Shown in pieces: positions 43,295 to 52,299 of a stretch of DNA of 64,000 bases. The position numbers were made by a program, and so were the translations under genes. Each line of letters opens with the position of its first letter. The stretch's first letter is position 1. This stretch comes from Mycobacterium sp. 050128 (lineage in GTDB: Bacteria; Actinomycetota; Actinomycetes; Mycobacteriales; Mycobacteriaceae). The DNA lies in assembly GCF_036409155.1 (NCBI RefSeq), contig NZ_JAZGLW010000005.1:62001-126000 (forward strand), read 5' to 3'. The notes below the pieces were generated by a model. That model did not search any database. It was not told the DNA's origin and saw only the letters and a program-made list of their open reading frames with translations.

Positions 43295-44824
43295 TTAGTA
43301 CAGCGCACGGACGTTGTCGATGGTGTCGGCTTCGGCCGGACCCTTGTCGTCGCGATAGCGCACAACCCGGGCGAATCGCAGCGCGAGGCCGCCCGGGTAA
43401 CGCGTGGACTTCTGCACGCCGTCGAGCGCGATTTCGACGACCTGCTCGGGACGCAGTCGGACCACGTAACCGTCCATCGATCCGACCGCGAGCTCGCTGA
43501 ATCGCGCCGTCTGCCAGTCCAGCATGGCGTCGGTCATCCCCTTGAAAGTCTTTCCCACCATGATGAATTCACCCGTTGCCGAATCGCGGGCGCCCAGATG
43601 GATGTTGGACAGTTTGCCGCTTCGGCGCCCCGAACCCCACTCGACGGCGAGCACCACCAGGTCGAGGGTGTGGACGGGCTTGATTTTGAGCCAGCCCGCC
43701 CCGCGACGCCCGGCTAGATAGGACGCGCCCGGCGCCTTTGCCATTACGCCTTCGTGACCGGCGGCCAGCGTCGCGTCCAGGAAGGCCGTGGCGGCGGCGG
43801 GATCGGAGGTGGCCAGCCGGTCGACCCGCTGCCCGGCCGGCACCAGCGCGTCGAGGGCGGCCAGCCGCTCAGTGGTCGGCGCGTCCAGCAGATCGACGCC
43901 GTCGCGGTGCAGCAGGTCGAAGAAGAACACCGAAAGTGGTTGAGCCGCCTGGGCTGCGGCGACGTCGACCGATCGGCCGAACCGGGAGGCGGTGACCTGG
44001 AAGCGGTGCGGCCGGTTGTCGGGCCGCAGCGCGATCGCCTCGCCGTCGGCGATGAGGTCGGTGACGGGCAGCGCCAGCGTCGCTTCCACCACCTCGGGCA
44101 GCCGGGCGGTGACGTCGTCGAGGCTTCGTGTGTAGACCGTGACGACATCCCCGGCGCGGTGAATCTGCACTCGCGCGCCGTCCAGCTTGGCCTCGAAAAT
44201 TGTTGTGCCGCCGTGCCGTTCGAGTGCGTCGGCCACACCGATGGCGGTCTGAGCCAACATCGGGCCGACCGGTTGGCCCACTCGCAGGGTGAATGCCTGC
44301 AGCGCCACGGCTCCACCGGACAGGGCCGCCGCTGCCGCCGCGGGCAGATCACCGCCCAGCATCGCCGCACGCTGGACCGCGGCGGCCGGGATCTCGGCGG
44401 CCTTGGCGACCGCGTCGGCCATGATCCCGGCCAGTGCTCCTTGCCGCAGTTCGCCGGAGAGCAGCCGCACCAGGAAGGTCTGCTCGGATTCGGTCGCGGC
44501 GGCGAGCAGCTTCGCGAGGAGTTCGGCGCGGCGCGCCTGCGATCCCTTGCCCGAGACCGCGCCGATGTCGGTGAGGGTGGCGTGCACACCGGTCACGGTG
44601 AGCTGCGCCTCGGCCGCCGCGGGCGGCCGCGTCCGCAACGACGCCCAGCCCACCCCGATCTGGCGTTGCGGGAGCTCACCGGAGAGCCACGACACTAAGA
44701 TCGCTACCAGTTCCGGGTCCGGCGCGGCGCGGGTCAGCAGGTCGGCGATGCGCGCCACCTTGGTCAGCCGGGACGACGTGGCGCCGACCTCAACCGACGT
44801 GGCTACCACCTCGAGAAGGAGCAC
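43295..44824 (-). CDS. ligB: ATP-dependent DNA ligase LigB
   Basis: 509 residues from GTG 44824; this start aligns with the M. tuberculosis LigB N-terminus ([19 protein letters not shown]). The adenylated lysine is Lys213 in [13 protein letters not shown]; later nucleotidyltransferase motifs include DGEAIAL, FFFDLLH, EGVMAK and WLKIKP, and the OB-domain RFARVVRYR is present. It seals nicks using ATP, in addition to the essential NAD ligase LigA. A longer start at 44854 is possible but lacks homology support. Confidence 0.95.
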   Translation of the reverse strand: MLLLEVVATSVEVGATSSRLTKVARIADLLTRAAPDPELVAILVSWLSGELPQRQIGVGWASLRTRPPAAAEAQLTVTGVHATLTDIGAVSGKGSQARRAELLAKLLAAATESEQTFLVRLLSGELRQGALAGIMADAVAKAAEIPAAAVQRAAMLGGDLPAAAAAALSGGAVALQAFTLRVGQPVGPMLAQTAIGVADALERHGGTTIFEAKLDGARVQIHRAGDVVTVYTRSLDDVTARLPEVVEATLALPVTDLIADGEAIALRPDNRPHRFQVTASRFGRSVDVAAAQAAQPLSVFFFDLLHRDGVDLLDAPTTERLAALDALVPAGQRVDRLATSDPAAATAFLDATLAAGHEGVMAKAPGASYLAGRRGAGWLKIKPVHTLDLVVLAVEWGSGRRSGKLSNIHLGARDSATGEFIMVGKTFKGMTDAMLDWQTARFSELAVGSMDGYVVRLRPEQVVEIALDGVQKSTRYPGGLALRFARVVRYRDDKGPAEADTIDNVRALY

Positions 44825-44885
44825 GATCGCCAGCTTGGCATGGCTCGGTGACAACGCGGCAGAGCGGACACGCTAGCGTTCCTAC

Positions 44886-44895
44886 GTAACGTTAC
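44886..44895. promoter_or_regulatory. Palindrome GTAACGTTAC between ligB and an SDR gene
   Basis: A perfect 10-bp palindrome in the 112-bp divergent region between ligB and the SDR at 44937; a possible operator. No matching regulator is known to me. Confidence 0.35.
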
Positions 44896-44936
44896 AGATT
44901 GCACAGGATCTGACAACCTCAAAAGGAGACGTCCGG

Positions 44937-45695
44937 ATGGAGATCAATGGGAAGAAGGCCGTCGTCATCGGCGGTGCCTCGGGGATGGGTCGGGCCACGG
45001 CCGAACTGTTCGCCGAGCGTGGTGCGGATGTCGCCATCTTCGACCGCGAGGGTTCCGACGGTAAAACCGTTGCCGAGGGCATCAGTGGCGCGTTCTACCC
45101 GGTAGACGTCACCGACTACGCCGGCACCGAGGAGACATTGCAGACCGCGGTCGACAAGCTGGGCGGCCTGCACGTCGTGGTCACCACGGCCGGCGGCGGC
45201 ATCGCCAAGCGCACGCTGACCAAATCGGGCCCCCACGATCTCGAATCCTTCCAATCGGTAATCGATCTCAACCTGATCGCCACCTTCAACATCAGCCGGT
45301 TGGCCGCCGCGCACATGGCCAAGAACGAGCCCGAGGACGACGAGCGCGGTGTCATCATCAACACCGCTTCGATCGCCGCATTCGAGGGCCAGATCGGGCA
45401 GGTCGCCTACACCGCCGCCAAGGCGGCGATCGCGGGAATGTGCCTGACCATGGCCCGCGACCTGGGATCGATGGGGATCCGTGCGCTGGCAATCGCCCCG
45501 AGCCTGTTCCTCACCGGGCTGACGTCGATGGTTCCCGACGAGATGGCGGCGACGCTGACCCGCGACGCGGCCTTCCCCAAGCGGATGGGCCGACCCGAGG
45601 AGTACGCCAAGCTGGCGTTGGCCATCGTCGACAACCCGATGCTCAACGGCCAGTGCCTGCGCCTGGACGCGGGACAGCGTTTCGCGCCCAAGTAG
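44937..45695 (+). CDS. SDR, 3-hydroxyacyl-CoA dehydrogenase type 2 (HSD10)-like
   Basis: 252 residues. IGGASGMGRATAELFAERGA (Rossmann), TTAGGG in place of the common NNAG, SIAAFEGQIGQVAYTAAKAAIAGM (Ser, Tyr, Lys), APSLFLTGL and the C-terminal NPMLNGQCLRLDAGQRF, which is the HSD17B10 signature. Likely oxidises (2-methyl-)3-hydroxyacyl-CoA in isoleucine or fatty acid degradation. Ribosome site AAAAGGAGACGTCCGG. Confidence 0.93.
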   Translation: MEINGKKAVVIGGASGMGRATAELFAERGADVAIFDREGSDGKTVAEGISGAFYPVDVTDYAGTEETLQTAVDKLGGLHVVVTTAGGGIAKRTLTKSGPHDLESFQSVIDLNLIATFNISRLAAAHMAKNEPEDDERGVIINTASIAAFEGQIGQVAYTAAKAAIAGMCLTMARDLGSMGIRALAIAPSLFLTGLTSMVPDEMAATLTRDAAFPKRMGRPEEYAKLALAIVDNPMLNGQCLRLDAGQRFAPK

Positions 45696-45732
45696 CGACC
45701 CCGCGCTAGGGGCCCGCTGGAAGCTCGAGCGC

Positions 45733-45748
45733 AATAAGTACACTCTTT
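45733..45748 (+). promoter_or_regulatory. Motif AATA-AGTACACTCT upstream of fadE22
   Basis: AGTACACTCT at 45737-45746 recurs exactly at 48368-48377, upstream of the Ltp/DUF35 pair. The AGT-N2-ACT core fits the GT-Nx-AC operators of FadR-type GntR regulators, and such a regulator (duplicated) is encoded at 49637. Confidence 0.5.
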
Positions 45749-45756
45749 AGGCAGCC

Positions 45757-45811
45757 GCCCCGCTCCCCCTCGGAGCGGGGCCGGCCGACCACCCGCGACG
45801 CCGCGGGGTGG
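45757..45811 (+). promoter_or_regulatory. Two stem-loops in the fadE22 leader
   Basis: GCCCCGCTCC/GGAGCGGGGC (45757-45766, 45772-45781) and CCACCCGCG/CGCGGGGTGG (45789-45797, 45802-45811) are strong hairpins between the operator-like motif and the fadE22 ribosome site. The first may terminate the upstream SDR transcript; neither has a U tract. Confidence 0.5.
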
Positions 45812-45832
45812 GTACTGGCGCGAGGAGGTCCC

Positions 45833-47998
45833 ATGGGTATCGCACTTACCGACGACCATCGCGAGCTCGCCGAGGTCGCTCGCGCATTCCTGACTGCACA
45901 GAAGGCGCGCCCGGCGGCGCGAGCCCTGCTGGACAGCCCCGACGAGAGCCGGCCCACGTTCTGGCCCGACATCGTCGAACTCGGCTGGCTCGGCCTGCAC
46001 GTCGACGAGGAACACGGCGGCTCCGGCTACGGATTGCCCGAGCTGGTCGTGGTGCTCGAAGAGCTCGGTCGCGCCGTCGCCCCGGGCCCCTTCGTCCCGA
46101 CCGTGATCGCGTCGGCCGTGATCGCCAAAGACGGCTCAGCCGAACAGAAGTCACGGTTACTGCCCGGCCTGATCGATGGATCCGTCACCGCGGGCATCGG
46201 CTTGGACAGCCGGGTGCAGGTCAAAGACGGTGTCGCCGACGGCGAGGCCGGAGTCGTGCTGGGCGCGGGGCTGGCCGACCTGCTGCTGATCGCCGCCGGC
46301 GACGACGTCCTGCTGCTGGGCCGCGGCCGCTCGGGAGTGTCGGTGGAGGTGCCCGAGAACCTCGACCCCACTCGCCGTTCCGGGCGGGTACGCCTGACCA
46401 ACGTCAGCGTCGGTGTCGACGACATCATCGCGGGTGCGCGGGAATCGGCGCTGGCCCGGGCGCGGACCCTGCTGGCGGCCGAGGCGGTGGGCGGAGCGTC
46501 CGACTGCGTCGACGCTGCCGTCGACTACGCCAAGGTGCGCCAGCAATTCGGCCGCACCATCGCGACGTTCCAAGCGGTCAAGCACCACTGCGCGAACATG
46601 CTCGTGGCCGTGGAGTCGGCGACGGCCGCGGTCTGGGACGCCTCGCGTGCGGCCTCCGAAGACGAGGAGCAGTTCCGCTTGATCGCGGCAGTCGCTGCGG
46701 CACTGGCGTTTCCGGCCTACGCGCGTAACGCCGAACTCAACATCCAGGTGCACGGCGGCATCGGTTTCACCTGGGAGCATGACGCGCACCTGCATCTGCG
46801 CCGGGCACTCGTGACGTCAGCGCTGTTCGGCGGCGACACCCCGGCCCGCGATGTATTCGATCGCACTGCGTCGGGCGCCGTCCGGGAGAACAGCCTGGAT
46901 CTGCCTCCCGAGGCCGAGGAACTGCGCACCCGGATCCACGCCGACGCCGCCGAAATCGCCGCTCTGGACAAGCAGGCGCAACGCGACAAGCTGATCGCGA
47001 CCGGCTACGTGATGCCGCACTGGCCCAAGCCGTGGGGTCTGGGCGCCGATGCGGTGGAGCAGTTGGTCATCGAGGAAGAGTTCAAGGCGGCCGGCATCAA
47101 GCGTCCGGACTACGGCATCACCGGCTGGGTGATCCTGACCCTGATCCAGCACGGAACTGATTGGCAGATCGAAAGATTCGTCGAGAAGGCGCTACGCAAA
47201 GACGAGATCTGGTGCCAGCTGTTCTCCGAACCCGACGCCGGGTCGGACGCGGCGTCCATCAAGACCAAGGCCACTCGCGTCGACGGTGGCTGGAAGATCA
47301 ACGGGCAAAAGGTGTGGACCAGCGGAGCCCACTACTGCGCGCGCGGCCTGGCCACCGTGCGCACCGACCCCAATGCGCCCAAGCACGCCGGCATCACCAC
47401 GGTGATCGTCGACATGAAAGCGCCCGAGGTCGAGGTGCGGCCGCTGCGGCAGATCACCGGCGGCTCTGACTTCAACGAGGTGTTCTTCAACGACCTGTTC
47501 GTTCCCGACGAAGACGTGGTCGGCACCCCCAACTCGGGGTGGACGGTCGCCCGGGCGACGCTGGGCAACGAGCGGGTCAGCATCGGCGGCAGCGGGTCGT
47601 TCTACGAGGGATTGGCGACCGCACTGGTCGAGCTGGCTAAGCAGCACGCAGATCGATTGGCGGGCGCGGATATCCGGGTCGGGTCCTATCTCGCCAACGA
47701 GACCGCGTTGCGGCTGCTCAATCTGCGCCGGGTGGCCCGCAGCGTCGAAGGCGCGGGACCGGGGCCGGAAGGCAACGTGACCAAGCTGAAGCTGGCCGAG
47801 CACATGGTGGAGGGCGCCGCGATCATGGCTGCCCTGACCGGCCCCGAGGTCGCGCTGGTGGACGGCGCCGGAGCCGCGCCGGGCCGGCTGATCATGGGCG
47901 CACGCGGCATGGCGATTGCCGGCGGCACCTCGGAAGTCACCCGCAATCAGATCGCCGAGCGGATTCTCGGCATGCCGCGCGACCCGCTGATCAACTAG
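45833..47998 (+). CDS. fadE22: Two-domain acyl-CoA dehydrogenase FadE22
   Basis: 721 residues, the length recalled for M. tuberculosis FadE22 (Rv3061c). Residues 1-370 and about 375-721 are two acyl-CoA dehydrogenase folds in one chain: the first ends IQVHGGIGFTWEHDAHLHLRRA; the second contains FSEPDAGSDAASIKTKA, WTSGAHYC and GGTSEVTRNQIAERILGMP. The fusion corresponds to an internal heterodimer as in the alpha2beta2 FadE pairs of steroid degradation. Start ATG 45833 after GAGGAGGTCCC. Confidence 0.95.
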   Translation: MGIALTDDHRELAEVARAFLTAQKARPAARALLDSPDESRPTFWPDIVELGWLGLHVDEEHGGSGYGLPELVVVLEELGRAVAPGPFVPTVIASAVIAKDGSAEQKSRLLPGLIDGSVTAGIGLDSRVQVKDGVADGEAGVVLGAGLADLLLIAAGDDVLLLGRGRSGVSVEVPENLDPTRRSGRVRLTNVSVGVDDIIAGARESALARARTLLAAEAVGGASDCVDAAVDYAKVRQQFGRTIATFQAVKHHCANMLVAVESATAAVWDASRAASEDEEQFRLIAAVAAALAFPAYARNAELNIQVHGGIGFTWEHDAHLHLRRALVTSALFGGDTPARDVFDRTASGAVRENSLDLPPEAEELRTRIHADAAEIAALDKQAQRDKLIATGYVMPHWPKPWGLGADAVEQLVIEEEFKAAGIKRPDYGITGWVILTLIQHGTDWQIERFVEKALRKDEIWCQLFSEPDAGSDAASIKTKATRVDGGWKINGQKVWTSGAHYCARGLATVRTDPNAPKHAGITTVIVDMKAPEVEVRPLRQITGGSDFNEVFFNDLFVPDEDVVGTPNSGWTVARATLGNERVSIGGSGSFYEGLATALVELAKQHADRLAGADIRVGSYLANETALRLLNLRRVARSVEGAGPGPEGNVTKLKLAEHMVEGAAIMAALTGPEVALVDGAGAAPGRLIMGARGMAIAGGTSEVTRNQIAERILGMPRDPLIN

Positions 47999-48007
47999 TC
48001 GGCGTAG

Positions 48008-48358
48008 TTAGCCGGTCGCCGGTGTGAACAACGGCGCCCCGCCGGCGCCCCTCTCGGGCTTGATGCTGACCGGCATCCCGCACGTCACCGAATCCGGTTC
48101 GCAGTCAACGATGTTGGCGGCAACCCGCAGCCCGGCCTGTTCGGCGAGCTCGACGATGGCGATCACATAGGGGACCGGGATCTCCGGGTTATACGGATGG
48201 TGGTTGACCGTGAAGGTGAACACCGTGCCCTGTCCGGAAATCGGGCGAGCGACCAGCGCGGCGCCGCACTCGCGGCATTCGCCGGCCGCGGGATGCACCC
48301 AGCGCGAGCAATCGGCGCAATACTCGATCAGCAGCTGTGACGTCGACTCGGCTGACAC
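48008..48358 (-). CDS. Zn-ribbon/OB-fold protein (DUF35, ChsH2-type) partner of Ltp
   Basis: 116 residues from GTG 48358. Two zinc-ribbon CxxC pairs (CADC near residue 12, CREC near residue 26) precede an OB fold (GQGTVFTFTVNHHPYNPEIPVPYVIAIVEL ... SVTCGMPVSI). DUF35 proteins bind thiolase-like Ltp partners, one of which is encoded divergently at 48437. The GTG is only 4 bp from the operator-like dyad; TACTGT on the minus strand ends 7 nt before it, so the mRNA may be leaderless. Confidence 0.87.
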   Translation of the reverse strand: MSAESTSQLLIEYCADCSRWVHPAAGECRECGAALVARPISGQGTVFTFTVNHHPYNPEIPVPYVIAIVELAEQAGLRVAANIVDCEPDSVTCGMPVSIKPERGAGGAPLFTPATG

Positions 48359-48362
48359 GGGC

Positions 48363-48380
48363 AATACAGTACACTCTATT
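48363..48380. promoter_or_regulatory. Dyad AATACAGTA-CACTCTATT between DUF35 and Ltp genes
   Basis: Each 9-bp half matches the reverse complement of the other at 7 of 9 positions. It contains AGTACACTCT, identical to the fadE22 upstream motif, and sits in the 78 bp between divergent starts at 48358 and 48437. Confidence 0.6.
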
Positions 48381-48436
48381 GGTTTGGTGTGGGTGCGGTA
48401 CTGGTTCGATGGGTTTTCCTCTGGCGGGCGGTGCAG

Positions 48437-49630
48437 ATGACGTATTTCGAGAAAGACGCGATCGTGTCCGGTATCGGCATTTCCCGGATCGGCCGACGGA
48501 CCGGCATCCCGGGGCGAGACCTGACCATGGAGGCCGTGCGCGGTGCCATCGCCGACGCCGGTCTGGTGCCCTCCGACATCGACGGCATCGCGACCTTGGG
48601 TGACACGCCGGCCGCGGAGGTCAATGCCGAACTGCATATCGAGGCGGCCGACTGCGGCAGCGGGTTCGGCACCGGCGGGCTGCTGAGCCCGGTGATGTCG
48701 GCATGCCGCGCGGTGTCCGAGAGACGCGCCCGGCACGTGGTGGTGTACCGCACCATCCAAATGCTCGGCGGCACGGTTCCGGTCAAGCCGGAGGAGAACG
48801 CTCCCGCCCCACCCTTGGCGCGGATGTTCGAAACGCCCGCGGGTGAAGCCAAGCCGGCTGTCGGGGCGATGGACGATGTCAACGATCTGGTTGCGGCCCA
48901 AGCGTATTCGGCAGCGAACTGGTTGGCACTGAACTGCCGTCGACACATGGAACTGTACGGAACGACCAAGGAACAGTTGGGTTGGCTGGCGCTCAACGGC
49001 AGGCGCAACGCCGCACTGAATCCGCTTGCGGTCTATCGCGAGCCGATGACGATGGCCGACTACCTGGGGGCGCGACTGGTGTCGACGCCGTTCGGGCTGC
49101 TGGATTGCGACGTGCCCATCGACGGATCGATCGCGGTGGTGGTCTCCAGCGCCGAATACGGGCCCGATTGCCAACACCGGCCCGTGCGGGTGGAGGCGAT
49201 CGGTGGGTCCGACGGTGCCGGTGGCTGGTTCCATCGCGACGACTACCCGAAGATGGCGATGTCGGATGCGACCGCGCAGATGTGGTCACGCACCGAGTTG
49301 AAACCCACCGACCTCGCGGTTGCCGAGCTCTACGACGGGTTCACCTATCTCACCATCGCCTGGCTGGAAGCCCTGGGCGTCTGCGGCGACGGCGAGGCCG
49401 GCCCGTTCGTCGAAGGCGGCGCGCGGATCGCCCGCGACGGGCAACTGCCGCTGAACACTTACGGCGGCCAACTCTCGGCCGGGCGCATGCACGGCTACTG
49501 GGCATTGCACGAAGGATGCCTGCAGTTGCGCGGCGAGGCGGGGGAGCGGCAGGTGTCGCAGCGTCCCGAGGTCGGCGTGGTTTCCGTGGGCGGTGGTCCG
49601 GTCGCGGGTTGCATGCTGCTCACCTGCTGA
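48437..49630 (+). CDS. Thiolase-like lipid-transfer protein (Ltp2-type aldolase)
   Basis: 397 residues from ATG 48437. It has the thiolase fold but not the thiolase residues: the nucleophile Cys region reads ADCGSGFGTGG-like without the CxS motif, NEAFA is LYDGFT, and GHPxGA is replaced by NTYGGQLSAGRMHGYW. Tyr in YDGFT/NTYGG fits the catalytic tyrosines of Ltp2 retro-aldolases, which with a DUF35 partner cleave a beta-hydroxyacyl-CoA of a sterol side chain. The divergent DUF35 gene supports this. Substrate not determined. Confidence 0.88.
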   Translation: MTYFEKDAIVSGIGISRIGRRTGIPGRDLTMEAVRGAIADAGLVPSDIDGIATLGDTPAAEVNAELHIEAADCGSGFGTGGLLSPVMSACRAVSERRARHVVVYRTIQMLGGTVPVKPEENAPAPPLARMFETPAGEAKPAVGAMDDVNDLVAAQAYSAANWLALNCRRHMELYGTTKEQLGWLALNGRRNAALNPLAVYREPMTMADYLGARLVSTPFGLLDCDVPIDGSIAVVVSSAEYGPDCQHRPVRVEAIGGSDGAGGWFHRDDYPKMAMSDATAQMWSRTELKPTDLAVAELYDGFTYLTIAWLEALGVCGDGEAGPFVEGGARIARDGQLPLNTYGGQLSAGRMHGYWALHEGCLQLRGEAGERQVSQRPEVGVVSVGGGPVAGCMLLTC

Positions 49631-49636
49631 GAATGC

Positions 49637-51121
49637 TTGTGGGAGCGCAGTATTGAGCTTCAAGTAAGCCCCGCGCCACCCGCGGGCGGGACGAAAAAGC
49701 TGGCTTCGACGATCGCCCGCGATATCGAGGCGGACATCGTGCGCCGCGGCTGGCCCGTCGGCGAATCGCTGGGCTCCGAAATTGCGCTGCAACAGCGCTT
49801 TCGCGTGAGCCGGTCGGTGCTGCGGGAGGCCGTGCGGCTCGTCGAGCACCATCGGGTGGCCCGGATGCGACGGGGACCGGGCGGCGGGCTGCTGATCACT
49901 GAGCCCGACGCGGGGCCCGCGACCCGCGCCATCGTCATCTATCTCGAATACCTGGGCACCACGCTCGCCGATCTGCTCACTGCGCGGCTGGTCCTCGAGC
50001 CGCTGGCGGCCGCGCTCGCGGCCGAACACATCGACGAGGCCGGCATCGAGCGGCTGCGTGCCGTGCTACACGCGGAGCAGCAGTGGCGGCCGGGCCTGCC
50101 GGCACCGCGCGACGAGTTTCACATCACGCTCGCGGAGCAGTCGAAAAACCCCGTCCTGCAACTCTTTATCGACGTGTTGATGAGGCTCACCACCCGGTAC
50201 GCGCTGCGGTCGCGGACCGAGTCGGCCAGCGAGGCCATCGAGGCGCTCGACTACATGCATAACGACCACTCCGACCTCGTTGCCGCCGTGACTGCCGGCG
50301 ATTCCGCCCGGGCCAAGACGCTGTCCGAGCGACACGTCGAAGCGGTGAATGCCTGGCTGCAGGAGCATCATCGGGGGCGCGCCAGCCGCCCCGCGCGGCG
50401 CCGCAGACGTGGAACCGACGCGGAAGTCCCGCGCGACAAGTTGGCGGAGGTCGTGGCGGCCGCCATCGGCGACGAAATCGGCTCCGGTGACTGGCCGGTC
50501 GGTTCGGTCTTCGGCACCGAAACGGCCCTGCTGGAGCGCTATCGGGTGAGCCGCGCGGTGTTACGAGAAGCGGTCCGACTGCTCGAATACCACTCGGTCG
50601 CGCAGATGCGCCGCGGACCCGGCGGTGGGCTGATCGTCACCGAGCCGCACGCGCAAGCCAGCATCGACACCATCGCGCTGTACCTGCAATTCCGGCAACC
50701 GAGTCGCGAAGATCTGCGTTGCGTGCGCGACGCCATCGAGATCGACAACGTCGCCAAGGTCGTCAAGCGACGCACCGAACCCGAGGTGACGGCCTTCCTG
50801 CACGCCTACCGGCCCGCGCTCGACGGCACGACGCAGACCGTCGGTGATGCGCATCAGGCCACGTGGGAGGAAGCGCGGTTCCACATCGAACTCGCGCAAC
50901 TGGCCGGCAACTCACTGCTGGACCTTTTCTTGAGGATCATCATCGAGTTGTTCCGCCGGCACTGGTCGAGCACCGCGCAGGAGCCGCCGGCCCCCGACGA
51001 CGTCGTCGCCGTCGAGCACGCTCACTTACGGATTCTCGACGCGATCACGGCGGGCGACGATAGCTTGGCGCGCTACCGCATTCGGCGTCATCTCGACGCC
51101 GCCGCCTCTTGGTGGCTGTGA
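49637..51121 (+). CDS. Tandemly duplicated GntR/FadR-type regulator (Rv3060c-like)
   Basis: 494 residues from GTG 49637. Two complete GntR units are fused: helix-turn-helix 1 near residues 25-85 (RVSRSVLREAVRLVEHH) with an FCD-like domain to about 240, and helix-turn-helix 2 near 270-335 (RVSRAVLREAVRLLEYH) with a second FCD domain. Both wings carry MRRGPGGGL. From memory, M. tuberculosis Rv3060c (490 aa), next to fadE22, has the same plan. One chain could therefore act as a pseudo-dimer. Likely regulates fadE22 and the Ltp/DUF35 pair. Confidence 0.93.
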   Translation: MWERSIELQVSPAPPAGGTKKLASTIARDIEADIVRRGWPVGESLGSEIALQQRFRVSRSVLREAVRLVEHHRVARMRRGPGGGLLITEPDAGPATRAIVIYLEYLGTTLADLLTARLVLEPLAAALAAEHIDEAGIERLRAVLHAEQQWRPGLPAPRDEFHITLAEQSKNPVLQLFIDVLMRLTTRYALRSRTESASEAIEALDYMHNDHSDLVAAVTAGDSARAKTLSERHVEAVNAWLQEHHRGRASRPARRRRRGTDAEVPRDKLAEVVAAAIGDEIGSGDWPVGSVFGTETALLERYRVSRAVLREAVRLLEYHSVAQMRRGPGGGLIVTEPHAQASIDTIALYLQFRQPSREDLRCVRDAIEIDNVAKVVKRRTEPEVTAFLHAYRPALDGTTQTVGDAHQATWEEARFHIELAQLAGNSLLDLFLRIIIELFRRHWSSTAQEPPAPDDVVAVEHAHLRILDAITAGDDSLARYRIRRHLDAAASWWL

Positions 51122-51256
51122 CGAGCATTCGCTAATCCGAGGCGGGTTTGTGATCACTTTCCTGCGTAGGGAACGCGAGTGCTGGGTACTGGCATGGGTA
51201 ATGGGGCGCGGGGATACGAAAAGGTGAGCCGGTCCGGCAGGGGGTTGGCATTGGTA

Positions 51257-52243
51257 ATGGAAAGCGGGAGCGCCGAAATGATCAGGGGCACGGAGAACGG
51301 GCGCCACGGCTTCGTTCATTCCGCGTTCCTCTACCACTCGCAACGGGAATACCTGGACGCCGTGGTTCCCTTCGTGCTCGAAGGTTTGGCGATGGACGAG
51401 CCCGTACTGGTAGCGGTGCCCGGCGCCTATCTGAGCTTGCTACGCGAGGCGCTCGGGGGCGAGGGTTCGACGACCGGGTTGCAACTGGTCGACATCGTCG
51501 AGGCGGCGCGCAATCCGAGCCGGTTTCTGGCGCTGCAGGGTTCCTTCGTCGAGGAGAACGCCGACGGGCGCGCGCGCATCGTCAGCCAGGTCTGCTGGCC
51601 GGAGCGCACCGCCGACGAGTTTTCGGGCTGCAAGCAGCACGAGGCGCTGGTCAACAGCGCTTTCGAAGGTCGCCAGCTGACCGCGCTGTGTCTCTACGAC
51701 GCGGAACGGCTTGCCGACGACGTCCTGGCAAGCGCGCGTGCGACCCATCCGCTGTTGTGGAAATGCGATTCGCTGCAAGACAGCGCCGACTACGCGCCGG
51801 ACGACGTGCTGGCACAGTGCAATCAGCCGCTACCGGCTAATCCGGGCGCCGTGACCTACATGGTTCGCAAATCCTCGGACCTGCGTCCGGCGCGGTCGTT
51901 CGCCGTCAACTACGCCGGCTGGGTCGGACTGTCCCAGGACGGCATCGAAGATCTGCAACTGGTCGCCACCGAGCTGGCCACCAACAGCTTGATGTACACC
52001 GACGGAGCCTGCCGGCTGGCCTTCTGGCGCGACGACGACCACCTGGTATGCGAGGCGCGCGACAACGGCCGGCTCGACGATCCGCTGGTGGGGCGCCTGG
52101 ACCCGGGCCCGACCGGCCCGGCCAGCCGAGGATTGTTCCTGGTCAACGCCATTTCGGACCTGGTACGCACGCACACCGCCAGCACCGGAACGACGATTCA
52201 GGCATATCTCCGGTTGGATTCGTCGACCGGGCCCATCAGCTGA
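51257..52243 (+). CDS. MEDS-domain protein with HATPase (anti-sigma/serine kinase type)
   Basis: 328 residues from ATG 51257; ATG 51278 (after GGGAG) is an equally good start. Residues about 20-200 are a MEDS domain (FVHSAFLYHSQREYLDAVVPFVLEGLAMDEPVLVAVP, KQHEALVNSAF, LCLYDAERL). The C-terminal part is a GHKL ATPase: N box ELATNSLMYT, DNG, and GLFLVNAISDLV. The combination is a stress-sensing anti-sigma-factor or phosphorelay kinase of the RsbW type. Its position next to SigF-type promoters is suggestive only. Confidence 0.87.
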   Translation: MESGSAEMIRGTENGRHGFVHSAFLYHSQREYLDAVVPFVLEGLAMDEPVLVAVPGAYLSLLREALGGEGSTTGLQLVDIVEAARNPSRFLALQGSFVEENADGRARIVSQVCWPERTADEFSGCKQHEALVNSAFEGRQLTALCLYDAERLADDVLASARATHPLLWKCDSLQDSADYAPDDVLAQCNQPLPANPGAVTYMVRKSSDLRPARSFAVNYAGWVGLSQDGIEDLQLVATELATNSLMYTDGACRLAFWRDDDHLVCEARDNGRLDDPLVGRLDPGPTGPASRGLFLVNAISDLVRTHTASTGTTIQAYLRLDSSTGPIS

Positions 52244-52249
52244 AACGGA

Positions 52250-52289
52250 AGGCGGCCCGCCGGAAACCGAGGTTCCCGGCGGGCCGCCT
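52250..52289. terminator. Strong GC hairpin between convergent genes
   Basis: AGGCGGCCCGCCGG (52250-52263) pairs with CCGGCGGGCCGCCT (52276-52289), 14 bp perfect, extended by GGAA/TTCC inside. It separates the MEDS gene end (52243) from the small-protein gene end (52300). Confidence 0.8.
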
Positions 52290-52299
52290 GCCCGAACGG

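Noticed and set aside
44886..44895. KstR-type operator at GTAACGTTAC
   Set aside because: KstR needs AAC-N2-GTT spacing; here AAC and GTT are adjacent without spacer, so it was kept only as an unassigned palindrome.
48359..49234. N-terminal extension of the DUF35 protein to about 408 aa
   Set aside because: The extra part is antisense to the Ltp gene and crosses the dyad promoter; homology begins only after GTG 48358.
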